Shown: positions 7,341 through 9,249 of the stretch, in pieces | Numbering within the stretch: position 1 is the stretch's first letter | Layout of the letters: each line of letters starts with the position of its first letter | Origin: Nitrososphaerales archaeon TH5896 | GTDB taxonomy: Archaea; Thermoproteota; Nitrososphaeria; Nitrososphaerales; Nitrososphaeraceae | NCBI GenBank assembly: GCA_014523625.1 | Contig: JAATVP010000187.1 | Location: 1 to 9,249 of the forward strand | DNA length: 9,249 nt | Direction: 5' to 3' | Made by a program: the position numbers and the translations under genes | The notes under the pieces: model-generated | What the model saw: the letters and a program-made list of their open reading frames with translations, nothing else | What the model was told of the DNA's origin: nothing | Databases searched by the model: none

Positions 7341-7991
7341 ATGACACGATTAAACAATCATGTCTTATTAAGAACCGCAAATGCAAATGCAATGACAATT
7401 TTTGTGGTATGTGCTTTGTTGATTACATTAGGTGTTACTATCCTAATGGGAGGATCGAATCAACCTCTGTATAGAATTGCAAATGCACAATTAGAAAATT
7501 CAGCAGACCTAAGAGAAGAGCAAAGAGCTGCGGTATTAGAAGAGGAATTGCTGGGACCGAACCAAAATCAAATTGATCAATCCGCTGCTCCTGCCACTGG
7601 TCCAGATGGAATATCCTTAAGATTGGATAAAGCTCACTTCATCCCTTTAAGTCCAATAAGCGATAGTCCTGGAAATCAGGTAAAGATGCTGCTAGACTAT
7701 ACAATAGAAAATCCGTCTGCATTTACAGATGATCCCGTAAGTGCTGTAATGGAAGTGTACGCTGAAAACCAAACATTGTTGAAAACTTCATCCCTTCCAG
7801 AACCGATTGTACTTGACGATTCCAAAGGTACTATTCAGCTTGCAACTACCTTAGACGATCATACTCTTAAAAATATAACAGCAAGGGCTTTGCTCACCGA
7901 TGACCAGAAAATAAGTCCGCTATCCGATCCAATTGAGGCAAGTCTTGGCCTGGGAGAGGTCAGATCATCGGATACATCAGGAATGAAATAA
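7341..7991 (+). CDS. secreted or membrane-anchored protein, function unknown
   Basis: 216 residues. A hydrophobic segment at about 19-37 (TIFVVCALLITLGVTILMGG) follows a basic N-terminus, and RIANAQ at 45-50 offers a signal-peptidase site (ANA, cut before Q50); the protein is therefore exported or anchored. A charged helical stretch (about 53-72, LREEQRAAVLEEELLG) leads to a domain at about 88-186 with alternating strands (ISLRLDKAHFIPLSP, KMLLDYTIENPSA, SAVMEVYAENQTLL, GTIQLATTLDDHTL), probably a beta-sandwich. No catalytic motif or cysteine pair is seen. The ATG is well placed for the TATA box just upstream. It has no operon partner. It is the most intact gene in the right half of the window. 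Confidence 0.75.
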   Translation: MTRLNNHVLLRTANANAMTIFVVCALLITLGVTILMGGSNQPLYRIANAQLENSADLREEQRAAVLEEELLGPNQNQIDQSAAPATGPDGISLRLDKAHFIPLSPISDSPGNQVKMLLDYTIENPSAFTDDPVSAVMEVYAENQTLLKTSSLPEPIVLDDSKGTIQLATTLDDHTLKNITARALLTDDQKISPLSDPIEASLGLGEVRSSDTSGMK

Positions 7992-8020
7992 CAACTAAGA
8001 ATAAAAATCAAATGCCTTCA

Positions 8021-8030
8021 ATTTTTATCT
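8021..8030 (+). terminator. T-run, possible archaeal terminator of the 7341 gene
   Basis: The run of five T (ATTTTTATCT) lies about 30 bases after the stop codon at 7991. Archaeal RNA polymerase can stop at such T-rich tracts without a hairpin. There is no stem-loop before it. Confidence 0.3.
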
Positions 8031-8166
8031 TAATTGGCCTCTTGGAGAAAAAAACTCTGATAAAGCCACGCTCAAACTGCATTAATGTATTATTTTTAGA
8101 TAAATTCAATATTAGTATAATGCACGAGATTGGATCTAGGCGGATAGATTCAGGAGAGTGTAATTA

Positions 8167-8283
8167 GTGAATGTGAAAATAAACGCAGGTTACAGTAGGG
8201 GTTGGAGATTATGTACTAACTGCAGGAGATGGTATATGAGGCAATTAGCAAATCTGAAATTCTGTGTGATTTGCCACCAGTAA
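8167..8283 (+). CDS. small zinc-ribbon protein (38 aa), possibly truncated
   Basis: A GTG at 8167 opens a 38-codon frame with two CxxC knuckles: RGWRLCTNCRRWY and FCVICHQ, that is C16-x2-C19-x13-C33-x2-C36. This spacing is that of a treble-clef or zinc-ribbon knuckle pair binding one zinc ion. GGAG at 8153-8156, ten bases before the GTG, supports the start; a second GTG lies at 8173. Short zinc-ribbon proteins of this kind are common in thaumarchaea, often with a basic tail after the second pair. Here a TAA follows HQ, yet the same frame runs on for 76 codons beginning LGTKLHSSTGRRRQ, which resembles such a tail, so the TAA may be a nonsense mutation. Role unknown; nucleic-acid or protein binding is a guess. 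Confidence 0.5.
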   Translation: MNVKINAGYSRGWRLCTNCRRWYMRQLANLKFCVICHQ

Positions 8284-8642
8284 CTAGGGACAAAACTACA
8301 TAGTAGTACTGGCAGACGAAGACAAAGCTTCGGACGTAAAGAATTTTGTATCTTTAACATCAGTACTAGTACATCTAGTGAGTCAGGTCTAGCTATCTCA
8401 TGTCGTGGTAAATGTCCAGATAGTCCACAGCAAGCGAAACAGATACAGCAATTCACGAATGTTATCTTCAGTGGCATACGATCTCCAACTAGCCTGAGTG
8501 TCAAAACTGCCTAAGGTAACAAAAGTAATCAGAAATCACTACGCACTGCGAATTCTTTTATATGCTTAGAAAACTCGTCGTGTCAGGACATGTTTCATCA
8601 TCCATAGGCTCTATTGATATAATACCTGCTGAACTATCTTCA
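8284..8642. other. stretch without a supported whole gene
   Basis: The plus frame of the zinc-ribbon gene stays open after its TAA to another TAA at 8512-8514, and the minus strand is open over 8190-8504; neither long translation resembles a known family. At 8558-8684 (minus) a startless frame reads acidic (ASEDSSAGIISIEPMDDETC), while the plus strand has a 41-codon frame from ATG 8562 to 8687. I cannot decide which of these, if any, is coding. Confidence 0.3.
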
Positions 8643-8982
8643 CTAGCCAGTACAGTTGGTATGTGTGCTACACAATTGAAATTTTAAAATAATAAAAGCC
8701 ACCAATTGAAAATATATCTTGTAATGCTCAATCCTTTGCTTGTCGACCTTGAATGTTAGCTGTCCTTCAACTACGTAAAACCCTTCGTGCTCACGTGTTT
8801 GAATGTGTGGAGCAGGACCTCCTCCTGGAAAAACTTTTGCTTCGATAAAGCTGTATGTTCTACCTGTGTCTTCCTTTGATGCAACAATTGTATTGATGTC
8901 GCCAGCTACAGCGATATTGTCTTCCTTTGTTAGGTTCAACGATTTTTACATTTCCATTTTCCACTGTCTTGTTGTTGTCCAT
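8643..8982 (-). pseudogene. cupin-domain protein, frameshifted and 3'-truncated
   Basis: The real start is most likely the ATG at 8982, reading MDNNKTVENGNVKIVEPNK. Near 8925-8930 the frame slips, and the adjoining frame continues EDNIAVAGDINTIVASKEDT, then SFIEAKVFPGGGPAPHIQTR and EHEGFYVVEGQLTFKVDKQR. This is the first half of a small cupin, the beta-barrel fold with motif G(X)5HXH(X)3-4E(X)6G. Here the second metal-binding His is replaced by Gln (PHIQ). After about position 8727 the translation stops looking like a cupin and ends at a stop at 8643; motif 2 and the second half of the barrel are missing. Family members are usually about 120-170 residues. A TATA box fits the ATG at 8982. The slip and the truncation together make a functional product unlikely. 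Confidence 0.75.
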
Positions 8983-9010
8983 CTACTTTCTATAATTTGT
9001 TTTATTACTC

Positions 9011-9018
9011 TTTATAAT
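9011..9018 (-). promoter_or_regulatory. TATA box of the broken cupin gene
   Basis: The minus strand reads ATTATAAA about 32 bases before the ATG at 8982, which would leave a leader of only about six or seven bases. It supports 8982 as the original start of the gene. Confidence 0.45.
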
Positions 9019-9031
9019 TATCTCCAGATAA

Positions 9032-9081
9032 TAGATGGGGTATTCAATATTAAATCTAGATGGAGTATTCAATATTAAATC
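9032..9081. repeat. two tandem copies of a 25-bp unit
   Basis: The unit TAGATGGGGTATTCAATATT plus AAATC occupies 9032-9056 and is repeated head to tail at 9057-9081 with one change (GGGG to GGAG). It begins about 14 bases upstream of the TATA box of the cupin gene and its right end overlaps the last recognisable codons of the DUF72 remnant. It may be a slippage duplication or a pair of binding sites for a regulator. Confidence 0.85.
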
Positions 9082-9249
9082 TGACTCTATCTCAACTGTT
9101 GCTTGGTTTAAAGCCCAAGTCAACTCCAGACCATACACATATTGTTATTTGCAAAAAAACTATATGCCAAATCCTGAAACCATGAGCTGTCCCTAACTTC
9201 AACTGCATATCTGAATCTCTTATCTAACTCAGGTATGATATCTCTCAAA
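9073..9249 (-). pseudogene. DUF72 family protein, internal fragment cut by window edge
   Basis: The minus strand from the edge reads RDIIPELDKRFRYAVEVRDS, then SWFQDLAYSFFANNNMCMVW and Ser before a TGA at 9122-9120. The pattern FRYAVE.R..SW......FF...N is the central part of DUF72 (YecE-like) proteins, TIM-barrel-like proteins of uncertain function. In the next frame the segment ATVEIESDLI looks like the following strand of the family, so a frameshift near 9122-9130 is likely, and the similarity then ends inside the 25-bp repeat at about 9073. Normal members have about 240-280 residues, so the C-terminal third or more is missing here. The N-terminal part lies outside the window and cannot be judged. 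Confidence 0.7.

Noticed and set aside
7186..7398. 70-residue minus-strand frame crossing the promoter and start of the 7341 gene
   Set aside because: It covers the TATA box and signal-peptide codons of a well-supported plus-strand gene and has no family pattern.
8060..8160. Minus-strand frame reading MQFERGFIRVFFSKRP and on
   Set aside because: Only 24 codons from its ATG, no ribosome site, and it lies in the leader of the zinc-ribbon gene.
8190..8504. 104-residue minus-strand frame starting MTLRLVGDRM
   Set aside because: Its translation is unusually rich in Cys and Leu without a domain pattern, and the opposite strand holds the CxxC protein with a ribosome site over part of it.
8562..8687. 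41-codon plus-strand frame from an ATG
   Set aside because: No ribosome site was seen, it overlaps the cupin remnant, and the opposite strand reads equally well, so coding cannot be assigned.
1..9249. CRISPR array, tRNA, rRNA, insertion-sequence ends
   Set aside because: No regularly spaced repeats, no cloverleaf-like or conserved rRNA sequence, and no transposase or terminal inverted repeats were found on reading both strands by eye.

Overview
The window looks like chromosomal DNA of a soil-type ammonia-oxidising archaeon (Nitrososphaeria/Thaumarchaeota, Nitrososphaera/Nitrosocosmicus-like). The evidence is indirect: archaeal TATA boxes placed so that transcripts would be almost leaderless, a Cache-type sensor histidine kinase of the style common in that group, a DUF6788 protein, and many small secreted or zinc-ribbon proteins. 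The DNA is AT-rich, roughly 40% G+C by eye. No rRNA, tRNA, CRISPR array, transposase or integrase was found.

Left part (1-3985), mostly intact. A family 1 sugar-type ABC substrate-binding protein (minus, 138-1469) is divergent from a membrane sensor histidine kinase with an extracellular Cache-like domain (plus, 1719-3491). They share a ~250 bp promoter region. No transporter permease or ATPase is visible. A DUF6788 protein follows (plus, best start 3689).

Middle part (4030-6430), heavily rearranged. It holds a C-terminal scrap of an HxlR-type regulator (plus, 4053-4193), an operon-like pair of unknown membrane proteins (minus, 4740-4985 then 4254-4730), the C-terminal eight membrane helices of a 14-TM MFS drug exporter without its first half (plus, 4976-5965), and a collapsed sulfatase gene (minus, 6078-6428) in which an N-terminal signal sequence lies next to the last ~75 residues of the enzyme.

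Right part (6430-9249), small and broken genes. It holds a small secreted protein whose frame continues past its stop (minus, 6644-6925), a gene-poor stretch with coding-like scraps, an intact secreted or anchored protein with a clear promoter (plus, 7341-7991), a 38-residue zinc-ribbon protein (plus, 8167-8283), a frameshifted and truncated cupin (minus, 8643-8982), and a fragment of a DUF72 protein cut by the window edge (minus, to 9249). A 25-bp tandem duplication lies between the last two.

Overall reading: a sensing/uptake locus on the left beside a stretch of gene decay where at least five genes (HxlR, MFS, sulfatase, cupin, DUF72) survive only as pieces. I see no convincing new multi-gene defence or metabolic system. 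The least explained intact item is the small membrane-protein pair at 4254-4985.
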